Below are positions 62,811 to 64,000 of a stretch of 64,000 nt of DNA, in pieces. The DNA is from Bacteroidota bacterium. Its GTDB lineage: Bacteria; Bacteroidota; Bacteroidia; Flavobacteriales_D; Sanyastnellaceae. Each line of letters opens with the position of its first letter. The stretch's first letter is position 1. The stretch lies in assembly GCA_002746975.1 (NCBI GenBank), contig NVXE01000010.1:270-64269 (forward strand). Reading direction: 5' to 3'. The position numbers were made by a program, and so were the translations under genes. A model generated the notes under the pieces. The model was not told where the DNA came from. It saw only the letters and a program-made list of their open reading frames with translations, and ran no database searches.

Positions 62811-64000
62811 ATGTTAACCTCACCTTCTGAAAAAAAGTTATTCTTAATCGATGCTTACGCTCTAATTTTCAGAGCCTACTACGCATTCATTAAAAACCCA
62901 CGAATTAATTCTAAGGGGGTAAATACTTCTGCCGTTTTCGGATTTACAAATTCCATTTTGGAGGTTATTAGGGTTGAAAAGCCCACCCATTTTGCAGTAG
63001 TTTTTGACCCTCCTGGGGGGTCGTTTAGGAACGAAATTTACCCTGAATATAAAGCGAATCGAGATGCTACTCCTGAGGATATTAAACTCAGCGTGCCACT
63101 TATAAAAAAGGTTCTTGAAGGGCTTCAAATTCCATATCGTATGGAGATGGGATTTGAGGCTGATGATTTGATCGGGTATTTGGCAAAAAAGGCCGAAGCG
63201 GAAGGATACGATGTTTATATGATGACGCCAGACAAGGATTTCGGACAACTTGTTACAGATAGAGTTAAAATGTACAGACCAGGGAGAGGTAGAAATCCTG
63301 CTGAAATTTGGGGGCCGGAAGAGGTGTGTGAGAAGTTTGGACTGAATAGAACAGACCAAGTAATTGACTATTTAGGTTTAATGGGTGATGCTTCAGATAA
63401 TATCCCAGGAGTGCCTGGGGTTGGAGCAAAAACTGCTGCAAAATTACTGTGTGAGTTTGATAGCATTGAAGGGCTTTATGAGAATACACACAAACTAAAA
63501 GGTAAGCTACGTGAGAAAGTGGAAGAAAACCACGATTTGGCACTACTCTCTCAAAGACTTGCAACAATAGAATTAAACATCCCAGCTGAAGTCAATATCT
63601 CTGGAATGATAAGAAAAGGTTTAGATACCGATTTACTCAAGTCCATTTTAGAAGATCTCGAATTCAGGACCCTCATTAGAAATTTAATTCCAGATGATGA
63701 AAAGCCGAAGTCAGAGAACGAGGAGAAAGCCGAAGAAACTGATGGTCAATTAAGCATGTTTGGCGGTGACGCTTCTTCTTTAGTTTCTAAAACTGAGAGC
63801 AAAACTGACGCATCAACTGATAGTAAACTAGCTGAAGACAAAGAAGAAACGTATGAATTTGCAAAACCCAAAGGTGATTACTCTATCGTAAAAACGAAAG
63901 ACGAGCGTAAAGACTTAATTCTAAAGTTATCCAAATCGAAAGGATGGGGCTTTCATGTAATCACAGACGGGTTCAACCCTATGCAAGACAGGCTATTAGG
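62811..64000 (+). CDS. polA: DNA polymerase I, 5' part (runs off the window)
   Basis: The ATG at 62811 opens a frame that stays open to the window end (396 codons). The 5'-3' exonuclease (flap) domain is complete: LFLIDAYALIFRAYYAF, AVVFDPPGGSFRNEIYPEYKANR, EADDLIGYLAKKAE, TPDKDFGQLV, and the helix-hairpin-helix GLMGDASDNIPGVPGVGAKTAA. A Glu- and Ser-rich linker follows (about 290-345), then the start of the 3'-5' exonuclease-like domain. The polymerase domain lies outside. It is the last gene of the purQ-dxs-DUF2480 block. Confidence 0.95.
   Translation, partial: MLTSPSEKKLFLIDAYALIFRAYYAFIKNPRINSKGVNTSAVFGFTNSILEVIRVEKPTHFAVVFDPPGGSFRNEIYPEYKANRDATPEDIKLSVPLIKKVLEGLQIPYRMEMGFEADDLIGYLAKKAEAEGYDVYMMTPDKDFGQLVTDRVKMYRPGRGRNPAEIWGPEEVCEKFGLNRTDQVIDYLGLMGDASDNIPGVPGVGAKTAAKLLCEFDSIEGLYENTHKLKGKLREKVEENHDLALLSQRLATIELNIPAEVNISGMIRKGLDTDLLKSILEDLEFRTLIRNLIPDDEKPKSENEEKAEETDGQLSMFGGDASSLVSKTESKTDASTDSKLAEDKEETYEFAKPKGDYSIVKTKDERKDLILKLSKSKGWGFHVITDGFNPMQDRLL

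Noticed and set aside
62862-63359. A 165-codon open frame on the - strand
   Set aside because: It is antisense to the flap-exonuclease part of polA, which has clear family motifs on the + strand; the antisense translation matches nothing.

Overview
The window looks like a chromosomal segment of a marine-type Bacteroidota, most likely order Flavobacteriales (Cryomorphaceae, Schleiferiaceae or Crocinitomicaceae-like). The grounds are a PorG-type DUF6089 protein, proteins with type IX secretion (T9SS) sorting signals and SprB-type repeats, a SusC-like TonB receptor, DUF4271, DUF2480, a DUF6341-like small protein, and promoters of the Bacteroidota form (TTG, about 20 bases, TAnnTTTG). The species cannot be named from the sequence alone. 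No rRNA, tRNA or CRISPR array was seen.

Region 1 (1-5.0 kb) is accessory DNA. It holds one integron-like gene cassette with an attC-like fold, the 3' remnant of a tyrosine recombinase, a decayed IS3-type transposase fragment, a 618-residue protein ending in a PD-(D/E)XK nuclease domain, and an AAA_14/DUF4143 ATPase. Region 2 (5.1-11.1 kb) has a membrane DUF3179 protein, a small barrel protein, a type II NADH dehydrogenase, an MDR dehydrogenase and a TolB-like/TPR/AraC regulator.

Region 3 (11.3-18.5 kb, + strand) has rlmF, tilS, dsbD, gmhA, comM and a gamma carbonic anhydrase. Region 4 (18.6-26.5 kb, - strand) is the conserved envelope operon CBS protein, nadK, porG, uppS, bamA, two Skp/OmpH chaperones, murI. 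Region 5 has pdxJ and a hydrolase (+), facing a - strand operon of a YfiR-like protein, a repeat protein, a HAMP/SpoIIE phosphatase and a ClC channel with CBS domains. Upstream on the same strand lie ldcA, kbl and a FAD oxidoreductase.

Region 6 (36.5-45 kb) has metG and a nitroreductase (+), facing a T9SS-secreted protein, a small barrel, a SusC-like receptor and asd (-). Region 7 (45-56 kb) has a lamin-tail surface protein, DUF4271, hemD, rnpA, an S41 protease and an O-antigen-ligase-like protein (+), then a glycosyltransferase (-), purD (+) and a small membrane protein (-). Region 8 (56.2-64 kb, + strand) has a large SprB-repeat surface protein, purQ, dxs, DUF2480 and the 5' part of polA, which runs off the window.

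The core is very tightly packed: ATGA overlaps, and convergent genes whose ends overlap by 4 to 12 bases. About nine genes carry a TAnnTTTG-like box only 4-7 bases before the ATG, which predicts leaderless or near-leaderless mRNAs and fixes several start codons.
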